Source: Herbaspirillum chlorophenolicum
GTDB taxonomy: Bacteria > Pseudomonadota > Gammaproteobacteria > Burkholderiales > Burkholderiaceae_D
DNA length: 40,508 bases
Direction of reading: 5' to 3'
Assembly: GCF_001189955.1 (NCBI RefSeq)
Contig: NZ_LFLT01000039.1
Span: 1 to 40,508, forward strand
The position numbers and the translations under genes are program-made. Shown piece after piece: positions 32,145-40,508 of the stretch (its first letter is position 1; each line of letters opens with the position of its first letter). The notes under the pieces were generated by a model. The model was given only the letters and a program-made list of their open reading frames with translations, was not told the DNA's origin and ran no database searches.

Positions 32145-34835
32145 ATGCGCGCGGCCATCTTCCGGTTTCTTTATATGCTGGCCTTCTTGTCGTCGCTGGC
32201 CGGCGTCGGCGCCGCCCTGGCCGCTGATGCCCAATCCGGCGTGGCGCCGGTGGATATCGCCGGGGTTTCCGGCATGCTCGCGCTGCGTAGCCAGTTGGCG
32301 GTGCTGGAAGACCCGTCCGCACGCCAGGATGTGCAAGCCGTCATGGCCCGCAGCGATTGGCAAACCGTCACCGACAGGCGGCTCAACGGCGGCTACAGCA
32401 GTGCCGCCGTCTGGCTGCGGGGTGCGCTGTTCAACAGCAGCGAGGTGACTGTCACGCGCTGGCTGGCGGTCGGTTCGACGCGGCTGGAGCGCGTGACGTA
32501 TTTCCGCTTGCCGGCCGACCGGGGCAAGGCACAGGAAGTGATTTATTCCGGTAACGCCGTGCCGCTGGACCAGCGGCCCGAGGTCTCGCATATTCCCTTG
32601 TTTCCCGTGACGCTGGCACCCGGCGAACGCATTGACTTCGCACTGAAGATCCAGACCCGTTCGGCACTGGATGTCAATATCGCGCTGTGGGAACCCAGTG
32701 TGTTTCGCCAGGATGAAGGGCGGGAGCTGGCGGCGCAGGCCATCCTGATCGGCTTGCCGGTGCTGCTGGCGTTGTATGCCCTGATCCAGGGCGTCGTCTG
32801 GCGTGACCGCGGTTTTTTGCTGTTGGCTGTCTGGATTGGTTTTGCGCTGGCATATATCTGTTCGTTCCAGGGTTACCTGTACCGCTACGCCGTTCCTGAT
32901 GGCGGGGAACTGCTGGTGCGCGCGCCATCGACGATTGCCGGCATCACCAGCGCGATCTATGCGGTGATGACCTTGGAGTTCGTCGGCATCCAGCGTGTGC
33001 GTTTCTGGAAGCGGACTTACCGCGTCATGATCGCGACGATGCTGGCGCTGAGCGCCTGGACGGCATTGGGCGATTACCGTGCCGCCGCCCAGGTGTCCAA
33101 CATGGTCATCGGTATCTTCTACCTGTTCTGGATCGCTTCGATGCTGTATGCATGGCGCCGGCGCATGCCCAATGCGTTGCTGTTCCTGGTGTCTTTTGCG
33201 CTGGTCTGGCTGATGATGTGCGGGAAACTGCTCGAACTTAACGGCATCGTGGAACGCGCATGGCTGGCCGGATGGAAGATGTCGTGGCTGTTCCAGCTTG
33301 GCTTGCTGCCGATGATGACGCTGATCGTGTTTGGCCGCTCGCTGGAGATCTACCGCAAGCATATGCAAATGCAGCAGGCGCTGCTCGATACCCAGGCGCA
33401 AGAGCAGGTGCAACTGGAGAAGGCGGTGACCGAACGCACCAAGGAACTGCGGGAAGCGCTGATTTCCGCCGATGAGGCTAACCATGCCAAGACCGATTTC
33501 CTTGCGCGCATCAGCCACGACCTGCGCACGCCGCTGACATCCATCCTGGGATTTTCCGACATGGTGCAGGCCAGCGGCAGCGAGAATGCCGGCCACGGCC
33601 GCATCATCCGGCGCAGCGCCATGCATATGCTCAACATGGTCAACGACCTGATCGACTACGCGCGCGGCGATAACGCCGATACCGTGCAGAAGGCGCCGGT
33701 CTATGTACATGCGCTGATCAACACCATCGCACAGGAGGGCGCCGAGCTGGCGCGCCGCAAGAACAACCGCTTTGCGTTTCGTGTCGTGGGTGCGTTGCCG
33801 CCAGTGCTCCAGCTCGATGCCAAGCGCCTGCACCGCATCCTCGGCAACCTGCTGGACAATGCCGCAAAGTACACCAGCGACGGCAACATTGAACTGCAGG
33901 TGGAATGCCTGCCTGGCACGGGCGATACGGCGGCAGTACTGGAGTTCCGCATCAAGGACAGTGGCTGCGGCATCGCGCCGGAACACCAGGCGCGCATCTT
34001 CGAGCCGTTCGAACGGGCCGATGCCGCCCGCTCCGAACCGGGCATCGGCCTGGGATTGGCCATCGTGAGGCAGTGGACCATGCGCATGGATGGATCGATC
34101 GATATCGACAGCGCGGCCGGTGTGGGGACATTGATCACCTTGCGCTTGCCGGCGGAAACCGCTGCCGAAGAAAATATAGCGCGCCACCACGTGCTGGATA
34201 CCACCGAGGTGCTGTCGCTGATTGACGGCAGCGGCCGCCTGGTATGGGTGGTGGAGGACAGTGCCGAGATTCGGCAACTGCTGATGGACCAGCTCTCCAG
34301 CCTCGGTTTTACGGTGGAATTGATGGCCGATGGCGTTGCCGCGATCGAGCGCATGCAGGCGCCGGATGTGCGATGGCCCGACCTGCTGATGACGGATTAC
34401 CTGATGCCCGGCGCCGATGGCGGGGAAGTGCTGCGGGCGGCGCGGCAATACCTTCCCGGCGTGCCTGTGATGCTCCTGTCCGCAACACCGAAGTCGAGCT
34501 ATGACACGGAGGGCAATACGCAGCAGGACTTCGATGCCAGCTTGCTCAAGCCGATCGATTTGCTGGAGCTCCAGGATGCGCTGGGCCGGCTGCTCAAGCT
34601 TGACGAGCTAAGAAGGACCGAGCCTGAGCCGGACGATGTCCCGCTATTGCTGCCCCCTGAAAAGGCGCTGCGCACCGCGCACCAGTGGATCGATCTTGGC
34701 GCGATCTCCGACTTGCTCGACTGGGCCGAAGCAGTCAGGCGGGATTATCCCGAGTGCGAGGCATTTTATCTGCGCGCACGGCAGTTGATCGGGCAGGGGA
34801 ACCTGGCCGGGCTCGGCCAGTTGTGCCGTCAATAG
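32145..34835 (+). CDS. 7TMR-DISM hybrid sensor histidine kinase
   Basis: The 896-residue protein has a signal peptide (residues 1-26), a periplasmic 7TMR-DISM extracellular domain (about 30-185), seven transmembrane helices (about 195-400), a coiled-coil, a dimerisation domain with His near 458 (R-I-S-H-D-L-R-T-P-L), an ATPase domain (N-L-L-D-N-A-A-K-Y; G-I-G-L-G-L-A-I-V), a receiver (phospho-Asp near 750 in M-T-D-Y-L-M-P; lysine in L-K-P-I-D) and a helical tail of about 60 residues. DISM receptors commonly bind carbohydrates or other small molecules. Phosphate should pass from His to the internal receiver; passage to the co-encoded AraC-type regulator is inferred from the operon, but no phosphotransfer (Hpt) domain is recognisable unless the tail serves. 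Confidence 0.92.
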   Translation: MRAAIFRFLYMLAFLSSLAGVGAALAADAQSGVAPVDIAGVSGMLALRSQLAVLEDPSARQDVQAVMARSDWQTVTDRRLNGGYSSAAVWLRGALFNSSEVTVTRWLAVGSTRLERVTYFRLPADRGKAQEVIYSGNAVPLDQRPEVSHIPLFPVTLAPGERIDFALKIQTRSALDVNIALWEPSVFRQDEGRELAAQAILIGLPVLLALYALIQGVVWRDRGFLLLAVWIGFALAYICSFQGYLYRYAVPDGGELLVRAPSTIAGITSAIYAVMTLEFVGIQRVRFWKRTYRVMIATMLALSAWTALGDYRAAAQVSNMVIGIFYLFWIASMLYAWRRRMPNALLFLVSFALVWLMMCGKLLELNGIVERAWLAGWKMSWLFQLGLLPMMTLIVFGRSLEIYRKHMQMQQALLDTQAQEQVQLEKAVTERTKELREALISADEANHAKTDFLARISHDLRTPLTSILGFSDMVQASGSENAGHGRIIRRSAMHMLNMVNDLIDYARGDNADTVQKAPVYVHALINTIAQEGAELARRKNNRFAFRVVGALPPVLQLDAKRLHRILGNLLDNAAKYTSDGNIELQVECLPGTGDTAAVLEFRIKDSGCGIAPEHQARIFEPFERADAARSEPGIGLGLAIVRQWTMRMDGSIDIDSAAGVGTLITLRLPAETAAEENIARHHVLDTTEVLSLIDGSGRLVWVVEDSAEIRQLLMDQLSSLGFTVELMADGVAAIERMQAPDVRWPDLLMTDYLMPGADGGEVLRAARQYLPGVPVMLLSATPKSSYDTEGNTQQDFDASLLKPIDLLELQDALGRLLKLDELRRTEPEPDDVPLLLPPEKALRTAHQWIDLGAISDLLDWAEAVRRDYPECEAFYLRARQLIGQGNLAGLGQLCRQ

Positions 34836-34870
34836 GAACTCCAGAAGGAGGGGCGTCGATGCGGCATGGC

Positions 34871-35881
34871 TTAAGCCGGCTGCAACGCGTTCTTGGCATC
34901 CTCCACCTGGATGGTGGACGGCAACTTCACTCCGTTTTTTGCCGCGAGTATCTCCGCCATGACGCTCACGGCGATTTCCGGAGGCGTCTTGCTGCCGATG
35001 TAGATGCCTACCGGCCCGTGAAGGCGGGACAAGGATTCCTGGCTTTCGCCGAAGTGGGTGGCCAGGCGGTTGCGCCGGTTTGCGCTATTGCGCCGGGAGC
35101 CGATGGCGCCGATGTAGAAGGCCTGGCTGTGCAAGGCTTCCAGCAATGCCAGGTCGTCCAGTTTGGGATCGTGCGACAGGGCCACGACGCAACTCCTGAG
35201 GTCGGGGCGGAAAGCCACAACGGCATCGTCGGGCATGTCGGCCGTGGTCTTGATGCCAGGGATCGTCCAGGCATCCAGATATTCCCTGCGCGGATCGCAC
35301 AAGGTGATATCGAAGCCATTGAACAGCGCCATGGTCGCCAGGTATTGCGCCAATGTCCCCGCGCCGATCAACAGCATGCGGTAGGCCGGCCCCAGCGTGA
35401 CGGAGAGCTGGCGCCCATCGAATTCGACCTCGGCCGGCGCTACCGCCTTGTTCAATGCCACATGGCCATCCGTGCAGCGCAGGCTGCGTGTGACCAGGGT
35501 GCCATGATCCAGTGTGCGCACCAGTTCATCCAGGAGCGCGGCGTCCGGATTGAATTCCAGGAGCAGTTCCAGCGTGCCGCCGCAAGGCAGGCCGAACCGG
35601 TGTGCTTCATCCGCCGATACCCCGTAGCGGACTACCTGCGGTGCGCGGCCTGGTATTCCCGGCCCGCCATTGGCGCGGCTATAGCGGTCGATCAGGTCAT
35701 CCTCGATGCAGCCGCCCGAAACGGAACCCGAGATACGCCCATCTTCCCGCAAGGCCAGCATCGAGCCGGGCGGACGTGGCGACGATCCCCAGGTATGCAC
35801 CACCGTCGCCAGCAAGGCGGGCCGGCCGGAGACGCGCCAGTCCTTCAATTCGCGCAATACGGTGAGGTCAATGCTTTCCAT
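34871..35881 (-). CDS. XdhC-family molybdenum-cofactor insertion protein
   Basis: The 336-residue protein has an N-terminal XdhC/CoxI domain (about 10-90, with G-S-S-P-R-P-P-G and G-S-V-S-G-G-C-I-E) and a C-terminal Rossmann-type domain (about 165-310, L-L-I-G-A-G-T-L-A-Q). XdhC proteins bind the molybdenum cofactor, help sulphurate it and deliver it to xanthine-dehydrogenase-family enzymes; E. coli PaoD is the equivalent for PaoABC. The ATG has GGAG six bases upstream and overlaps the end of the nucleotidyltransferase gene. It closes the operon and converges with the hybrid kinase gene. Confidence 0.93.
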   Translation of the reverse strand: MESIDLTVLRELKDWRVSGRPALLATVVHTWGSSPRPPGSMLALREDGRISGSVSGGCIEDDLIDRYSRANGGPGIPGRAPQVVRYGVSADEAHRFGLPCGGTLELLLEFNPDAALLDELVRTLDHGTLVTRSLRCTDGHVALNKAVAPAEVEFDGRQLSVTLGPAYRMLLIGAGTLAQYLATMALFNGFDITLCDPRREYLDAWTIPGIKTTADMPDDAVVAFRPDLRSCVVALSHDPKLDDLALLEALHSQAFYIGAIGSRRNSANRRNRLATHFGESQESLSRLHGPVGIYIGSKTPPEIAVSVMAEILAAKNGVKLPSTIQVEDAKNALQPA

Positions 35882-36464
35882 GTTGTTCTCCGGTGCCAGT
35901 GTCAGTGCCAGATGTTTGCCGTTGCTTCAAGATCGCGTGGACACGCGCCAGGTCTTCGGTGGTGTCGACGTCGGCGATGATGCCTTCGTCGTCGAGTTCC
36001 AGATCCAATACTGCATTGAGGGCACGCTGGGCCTGGACGAGCGCGGCAGCGCCGGCATCGCCGCGCAGCGCCGCCAACGCGTTGCCGTGGACGCTGGCAA
36101 AGCCGACCGGATGCCCGCGTTGCCCGCGCCAGTGCGGCACAACCACTTGGGACGCCGACAGGGCTTGGGCGACAAGGCGCAGGCTGCCGGGCGCTACCAG
36201 CGGCAAGTCGCCGGGCAGGATCAGCCAGCCGGAGGCATCGGCGGCGGCGAGCACGCCGGCCGCGATGGAGTCGCCCATGCCACCGTGGACGTTGCGGACA
36301 AGATGCCAGCGTAGCCCGCTCGCCGTCGCGGCATCGAGCACGTGCTCCAGCACGGCGCGTCCGTCCAGCGGCGCGTCCAGCTTGTGCACCGTGCCGCCCG
36401 ATGCCCGGAACCGGCTTCCTGCACCGGCGGCCAGGATCAGCACTGCCGGCATGGCGGTATCCAT
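35868..36464 (-). CDS. MobA/MocA-like molybdenum cofactor nucleotidyltransferase
   Basis: The 198-residue protein opens with the nucleotidyltransferase motif L-A-A-G-A-G-S-R-F and has the metal-binding L-P-G-D-L-P-L segment near residue 100. This family includes MocA, which attaches CMP to molybdopterin, and MobA, which attaches GMP. Location between paoC and xdhC makes the MocA activity likely, since PaoABC-type enzymes use the cytosine dinucleotide form; this is inference. The ATG overlaps the paoC stop by one base (TGATG); a longer frame upstream runs inside paoC and is rejected. Confidence 0.88.
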   Translation of the reverse strand: MDTAMPAVLILAAGAGSRFRASGGTVHKLDAPLDGRAVLEHVLDAATASGLRWHLVRNVHGGMGDSIAAGVLAAADASGWLILPGDLPLVAPGSLRLVAQALSASQVVVPHWRGQRGHPVGFASVHGNALAALRGDAGAAALVQAQRALNAVLDLELDDEGIIADVDTTEDLARVHAILKQRQTSGTDTGTGEQHGKH

Positions 36465-38662
36465 CAGGTCACGTCCGGCAGTTGCGGCAACAGCTTGTCG
36501 AGCGTCAGCGGATAGTCCCGCAGGCGTACGCCCGTGGCGTGATAGACCGCATTGGCGATGGCCGCGCCGACGCCGCACAGGCCGAGTTCGCCAACGCCCT
36601 TGGCTTTCATCGGCGAGGACATCGGGTCCGTCTCATCCAGGAAAATCACCTCCTGATGAGGGATGTCCGCATGTACCGGAACCTCATAGCCCGCGAGGTC
36701 ATGGTTGACGAAGAAGCCGCGCCGCTTATCCACCACCAGGTCTTCCATCAATGCCGCTCCCACGCCCATCGTCATGGCGCCGATCACTTGGCTGCGGGCC
36801 GACTTGGGGTTGAGGATGCGTCCGGCGGCGCATACGGCCAGCATCCGCCGGATGCGGGTTTCGCCTGTGTAGAGGTCGACGCCCACTTCAACGAAATGGG
36901 CGCCAAAAGTCGATTGCTGGTAGCGCTTCGTCAAGTCGCCGAACTGTATGCTGTCTTCCACCACCAGCTCGCCAGCCGTCGCCGCCTGGGCCAGCGGGAT
37001 GGATTTGCCGCCGGCACGCACCATGCCGTCGGAAAATTCGGCAACCGATGCATCCATGCCCAGGCGTTGCGCCACCGTCTCGCGCAACTTGACGGCAGCG
37101 GCGTAGACGCCCGCGGTCGAGCTGTTGGCTCCCCATTGGCCACCGGAACCGGCCGACACCGGAAAGTCGGAGTCGCCCAGCTTGACGACTACCTTGTCCA
37201 GCGGGAGCCCCATCATCTCGGCGGCGGTCTGGGCAATGATGGTGTAGCTGCCCGTGCCAAGGTCCGTCATGTCGGTCTCGACTGTCACCACACCTGCCGG
37301 CGACAGCCGCAAGCGGGCGCCCGATTGCATGACCAGGTTATTGCGCAAGGCCGCCGCCACACCCATGCCAACGAGCCAGCGGCCGTCGCGCATGCTGGCC
37401 GGCTGCGGATTGCGGGCATGCCAGCCAAAGCGCTCGGCGCCTGTGCGCAAACATTCGATAAGGCGCCGCTGCGAGAATGGCCGATCCGGGTTGCCGGGGT
37501 CTACTTTGGTTTCATTCTTGATGCGGAACATGACGGGGTCGATCCGGAGCTTCTCCGCCATCTCATCCATGGCGATTTCAAGCGCCATCAGCCCCGGCGC
37601 TTCGCCCGGCGCGCGCATGGCATTGCCTTCCGGCAGGTCGAGAACCGATAACCGGTTTCCGGTGAGCCGGTTTGCGCCCGCATAGAGAAGCTGGGTCTGC
37701 TGGACGGCGTTCTCGGGCTTGCCGCCTGGCAGGTTCCCGGACCAGCTTTCGTGGGCGATCGCGGTAATCCTCCCATCGCGGCTGGCGCCGATCCGGATGC
37801 GCTGTATGGTCGCCGGGCGATGCGGGGTATTGTTGAACATGAACGGGCGTGTCAACGCGACTTTTACCGGGCGGTTGACGGCTTTCGCTCCCAATGCGGC
37901 CAGGACCGCTTCCGCGCGCAAGAAAAGTTTTCCGCCGAACCCGCCGCCGATATAGGGGGAGACCAGGCGAACCTTTTCTTTGGGGATGCCCAGCGTCCTG
38001 GCCAGATCGCCGCGTCCCCAATCCACCATCTGGTTTGAGGTCCAGACAGTCAAGCGGTCGCCTTGCCAGGTGGCGATCGATGCATGCGGTTCCATCATCG
38101 CGTGCGCATGGTCCGGGGTCGTATAGGTGGCATCCAGCCTGACAGGAGCAGCGGCGAATGCGCCCTCGAAGTCGCCGGTGCGCTGATCGGATTTGCCGCC
38201 GGCAGAGTGCGCGCCGCTTGATTTGGTCTGGGCCAGGTCGAAGGAGCCTGTTTCAGGGATGTAGTCGACATTGAGCAGTTGGGCCGCGGCCCGCGCCTGT
38301 TCGAACGTCTCGGCGATCACAACGGCGATGGCCTGGTGGTAATGCTGGATCTCGGGGCCGCCCAGCAGGATCGCGGTGTTGAAGATCCCCAGGCCCAGCT
38401 TGCCTGCATTCTCCGCGGTCACCACCGCCAGGACGCCCGGGGCACGGCGCGCTGCGCCCGCATTCATGGCGCGGATACGGCCTTTGGCGATGGATGAGCC
38501 GACCACGTACCCATAGGCCGCATTGGGGGCGGCTTCATTCTGCTCGTAAGCATAGGGCGCGGCGCCGGTGGTTTTGAGATGGCCATCGACACGGTCGACC
38601 GCATGGCCGATCACCTTCAGCTGGTCGATGGGGTTGGTGGTGGCAGGGGTATCGAATCGCAT
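36464..38662 (-). CDS. Aldehyde oxidoreductase molybdenum-binding subunit
   Basis: The 732-residue product, the same length as E. coli PaoC (YagR), is a xanthine-oxidase-family molybdenum subunit. It shows an a/b-hammerhead N-terminal domain (about 20-130), the G-G-G-F-G-G-K cofactor segment near residue 230, an A-M-R-A-P-G-E sequence near 350, and the active-site glutamate in G-V-G-E-L-G-L-C-G near 690. The reaction should be oxidation of aldehydes to acids with water as oxygen donor. The start is the ATG four bases after the paoB stop; the longer open frame overlaps paoB and is rejected. Confidence 0.93.
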   Translation of the reverse strand: MRFDTPATTNPIDQLKVIGHAVDRVDGHLKTTGAAPYAYEQNEAAPNAAYGYVVGSSIAKGRIRAMNAGAARRAPGVLAVVTAENAGKLGLGIFNTAILLGGPEIQHYHQAIAVVIAETFEQARAAAQLLNVDYIPETGSFDLAQTKSSGAHSAGGKSDQRTGDFEGAFAAAPVRLDATYTTPDHAHAMMEPHASIATWQGDRLTVWTSNQMVDWGRGDLARTLGIPKEKVRLVSPYIGGGFGGKLFLRAEAVLAALGAKAVNRPVKVALTRPFMFNNTPHRPATIQRIRIGASRDGRITAIAHESWSGNLPGGKPENAVQQTQLLYAGANRLTGNRLSVLDLPEGNAMRAPGEAPGLMALEIAMDEMAEKLRIDPVMFRIKNETKVDPGNPDRPFSQRRLIECLRTGAERFGWHARNPQPASMRDGRWLVGMGVAAALRNNLVMQSGARLRLSPAGVVTVETDMTDLGTGSYTIIAQTAAEMMGLPLDKVVVKLGDSDFPVSAGSGGQWGANSSTAGVYAAAVKLRETVAQRLGMDASVAEFSDGMVRAGGKSIPLAQAATAGELVVEDSIQFGDLTKRYQQSTFGAHFVEVGVDLYTGETRIRRMLAVCAAGRILNPKSARSQVIGAMTMGVGAALMEDLVVDKRRGFFVNHDLAGYEVPVHADIPHQEVIFLDETDPMSSPMKAKGVGELGLCGVGAAIANAVYHATGVRLRDYPLTLDKLLPQLPDVT

Positions 38663-38666
38663 GGCA

Positions 38667-39620
38667 TCAGCCTTTCTTCGCTTCCGCCAGCACCGCGGCG
38701 AGGGTTCGTTTGGCCAGAGTAATCTTGAACGCATTCTCCGGAGTCGGCACGGCGCCGGCCAGCAAGCCTTGGGACACAGCGGCTGCGCCTTCGGGCAAGG
38801 AAGCCTCCGCCGCTTCCACCCGCCACGGTTTGTGCGCCACGCCGCCCAGCGCCACGCGTCCGCTGCCGTCGGGATGGATGATGGCTGCCACGGATACCAG
38901 TGCGAAGGCATAGGAGGAGCGATCCCTGACCTTTCGGTAAAAATGCCGGCCGCCAGGCGGTTTGGGCAAGGTGACGGCCGTGATCAGTTCGCCGGGAGCG
39001 AGCGCATTTTCTATGTGGGGCGTGTTGCCAGGAAGATGGTGAAAATCGGCGATGGGGATGATGCGGGAACTGCCATCGGGACGAACGGTTTCCACGCTGG
39101 CATCGAGCAGGCGCATGGCTACCGCCATGTCGCTGGGATGTGTGGCAATGCACGACTGGCTGGCCCCGATGACCGCATGCTGGCGGCTGAACCCGGCTGC
39201 CGCGGAACAGCCGCTGCCGGGCTTGCGCTTGTTGCAGGGCTGGTTGGTGTCATAGAAGTAGGGGCAGCGTGTGCGCTGCAGCAGGTTGCCGGCAGTAGTC
39301 GCCTTGTTGCGCAATTGGGTCGATGCGCCGGCCAGCAGCGCGCGCGACAGGACGGCATAGCTGCGCCGCACGCGCATGTCGGCTGCGAGGTCGGTATTGC
39401 GGACCAATGCACCGATGCGAAGGCCGCCGTCCGGCATGTCTTCGATCTTGTCGAGGGCCAGTCCGTTGACATCGATCAGGTGGGCCGGCGTCTCGATCTC
39501 CAGTTTCATCAGGTCGAGCAGATTGGTGCCGCCGGCGATGAACCTGGCGCCAGGCATGCGCGCAACCGCCGCGGCGGCTTCGGCTGGTGAAGCCGCACGC
39601 TGGTAGGTAAAGGCCCTCAT
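38667..39620 (-). CDS. Aldehyde oxidoreductase FAD subunit with Fe-S cysteines
   Basis: The 317-residue product is a FAD-binding subunit of the molybdenum hydroxylase family, with [10 protein letters not shown] near residues 28-37 and A-T-T-A-G-N-L-L near 107-114. Cysteines C119, C129 and C138, in [14 protein letters not shown], plus a later Cys, match the 4Fe-4S-binding insertion described for E. coli PaoB, which other family members lack. It passes electrons from the 2Fe-2S subunit. It overlaps paoA by four bases (ATGA). Confidence 0.93.
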   Translation of the reverse strand: MRAFTYQRAASPAEAAAAVARMPGARFIAGGTNLLDLMKLEIETPAHLIDVNGLALDKIEDMPDGGLRIGALVRNTDLAADMRVRRSYAVLSRALLAGASTQLRNKATTAGNLLQRTRCPYFYDTNQPCNKRKPGSGCSAAAGFSRQHAVIGASQSCIATHPSDMAVAMRLLDASVETVRPDGSSRIIPIADFHHLPGNTPHIENALAPGELITAVTLPKPPGGRHFYRKVRDRSSYAFALVSVAAIIHPDGSGRVALGGVAHKPWRVEAAEASLPEGAAAVSQGLLAGAVPTPENAFKITLAKRTLAAVLAEAKKG

Positions 39621-40273
39621 GCTGTCCTCCCTGCCACCTCATTGATCGCATCCAGGATGTTGGAATAGGCGCCGCAGCGGCAGATGTTGCCGCTCATGCG
39701 TTCACGGATCTCGGCATCGGTGACCTGCGGCGCAACGGCGAGGTCGGCACTGGCCAGGCTGGGGATGCCGTCCCTGATCTCTTTCAGGACCGACACCGCC
39801 GAGCAAATCTGGCCCGGCGTGCAGTAGCCGCATTGGTAGCCGTCATGCTTGATGAAGGCGGCTTGCATCGGGTGCAGCTTGTCCTTGTTGCCCAGGCCCT
39901 CGATCGTGGTCACATCGGCCCCCTCGTGCATCACCGCCAGCGTCAGGCAGGAATTGATGCGGCGGCCATCCACGATCACCGTGCACGCGCCGCACTGCCC
40001 ATGATCGCAGCCCTTTTTTGTGCCGGTAAGATGAAGCTGTTCGCGCAGGACATCCAGCAGGGTGGTGCGGGTATCAACCTCCAATGCATGCGGCTGGCCG
40101 TTGATGCGGATGCCCACACTTTGCCTGATGGGCGCAGGCGTTTCGGCACTGGGAAGAGGCGGCTGCTCCGGTTCCGGCGGCTGGGCATTGGCCCCTGCGG
40201 GAAGCGCCATGCCCGTAGCTGACAAGGCGCTGGCAATGAGCAGGTTGCGTCGAGATATCGTCACATCATCCAT
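39617..40273 (-). CDS. Aldehyde oxidoreductase 2Fe-2S subunit with Tat signal
   Basis: The 218-residue protein begins with a twin-arginine signal ([10 protein letters not shown], residues 6-15) and a proline-rich linker, then a plant-type ferredoxin domain (C-D-H-G-Q-C-G-A-C) and a second 2Fe-2S domain (C-G-Y-C-T-P-G-Q and C-R-C-G-A-Y). This is the electron-transfer small subunit; the Tat signal implies the folded three-subunit enzyme works in the periplasm, as in E. coli. It is the first gene of the operon (paoA-paoB-paoC-mocA-xdhC), all with overlaps or gaps of a few bases. Confidence 0.94.
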   Translation of the reverse strand: MDDVTISRRNLLIASALSATGMALPAGANAQPPEPEQPPLPSAETPAPIRQSVGIRINGQPHALEVDTRTTLLDVLREQLHLTGTKKGCDHGQCGACTVIVDGRRINSCLTLAVMHEGADVTTIEGLGNKDKLHPMQAAFIKHDGYQCGYCTPGQICSAVSVLKEIRDGIPSLASADLAVAPQVTDAEIRERMSGNICRCGAYSNILDAINEVAGRTA

Positions 40274-40508
40274 GATGTTCCTTTGGCAAAAGCTGAGGGC
40301 GGCGAATTTCTTCGGGGGAATGGCAGGGACAGGGGTTTGAATGTCGCCTTACATAATAGGTTTACTTGCCCGGATAATTAAGCTGCTGGATTCGCATAGA
40401 CTTGTGAATGGCATTCATGAGTATCGATACATCGATGTTTCATTGCACCGCATGTAGTTAGAACGTACGGATGAAATGAGTTCTGCTTAGAGCGTGTTTA
40501 TGATCTCG
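40274..40508. promoter_or_regulatory. Upstream region of the aldehyde oxidoreductase operon
   Basis: No gene is visible up to the window edge. A ten-base perfect palindrome, GTATCGATAC, at 40421-40430 runs into ATCGATG, giving a nested ATCGAT direct repeat. It is a reasonable operator for a regulator encoded beyond the edge. No clear -35/-10 pair was identified. Confidence 0.35.

Noticed and set aside
32064..34448. Minus-strand frame of about 790 codons across the hybrid kinase gene
   Set aside because: Antisense shadow; the plus strand shows all kinase motifs.

Overview
The window is a GC-rich stretch of chromosome that looks like a betaproteobacterium of the order Burkholderiales, most likely Oxalobacteraceae. 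That placement is inferred from codon usage and gene content; no rRNA or marker gene is present to prove it. I see no tRNA, rRNA, CRISPR array, transposase or integrase.

Layout. (a) 1-830: a lower-GC edge with a structured non-coding end, a terminator and a small secreted phospholipase-D-type nuclease. (b) 970-4539, minus strand: a four-gene MCE/Mla-type lipid ABC transporter (STAS-MlaE permease, ATPase, MlaD-like MCE protein, PqiC-like lipoprotein). (c) 4958-8750, plus strand: a three-subunit membrane-bound sugar/alcohol dehydrogenase resembling FAD-glucose dehydrogenase (Tat small subunit, GMC flavoprotein with a CC-x4-C-x3-C Fe-S motif, tri-haem cytochrome c). (d) 8857-11388, minus strand: two small diguanylate cyclases around an OmpR-type regulator broken by a frameshift at an A9 tract. 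(e) 11797-24038, plus strand: the centrepiece, a 2568-residue surface protein of about ten DUF11 repeats and six SdrD-B-like repeats, translationally coupled to a 1512-residue OmpA-domain/beta-barrel outer-membrane protein. (f) 24116-34835: a dense signalling block with two more atypical OmpR-type regulators, a canonical PhoB-type regulator, a CHASE2 histidine kinase coupled to a LysM-FecR periplasmic protein, and an AraC-type response regulator with a 7TMR-DISM hybrid kinase. (g) 34871-40273, minus strand: a periplasmic molybdenum aldehyde oxidoreductase operon (paoABC-like) with its MocA-like and XdhC-like maturation genes.

How the parts may fit together. The strongest candidate for an undescribed system is (e) plus its surrounding regulators. 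Decamer direct repeats with a GTCAG core, in the arrangement used by OmpR/PhoB-family regulators, occur upstream of the giant surface-protein operon (five tandem copies), in the intergenic region between the two regulators at 24.8-25.2 kb, and upstream of the FecR-CHASE2 operon. This suggests one regulon in which envelope sensing (LysM-FecR, CHASE2 kinase) and perhaps cyclic-di-GMP control display of the giant surface protein. The two dehydrogenase complexes are independent periplasmic oxidation systems that feed electrons to the respiratory chain.
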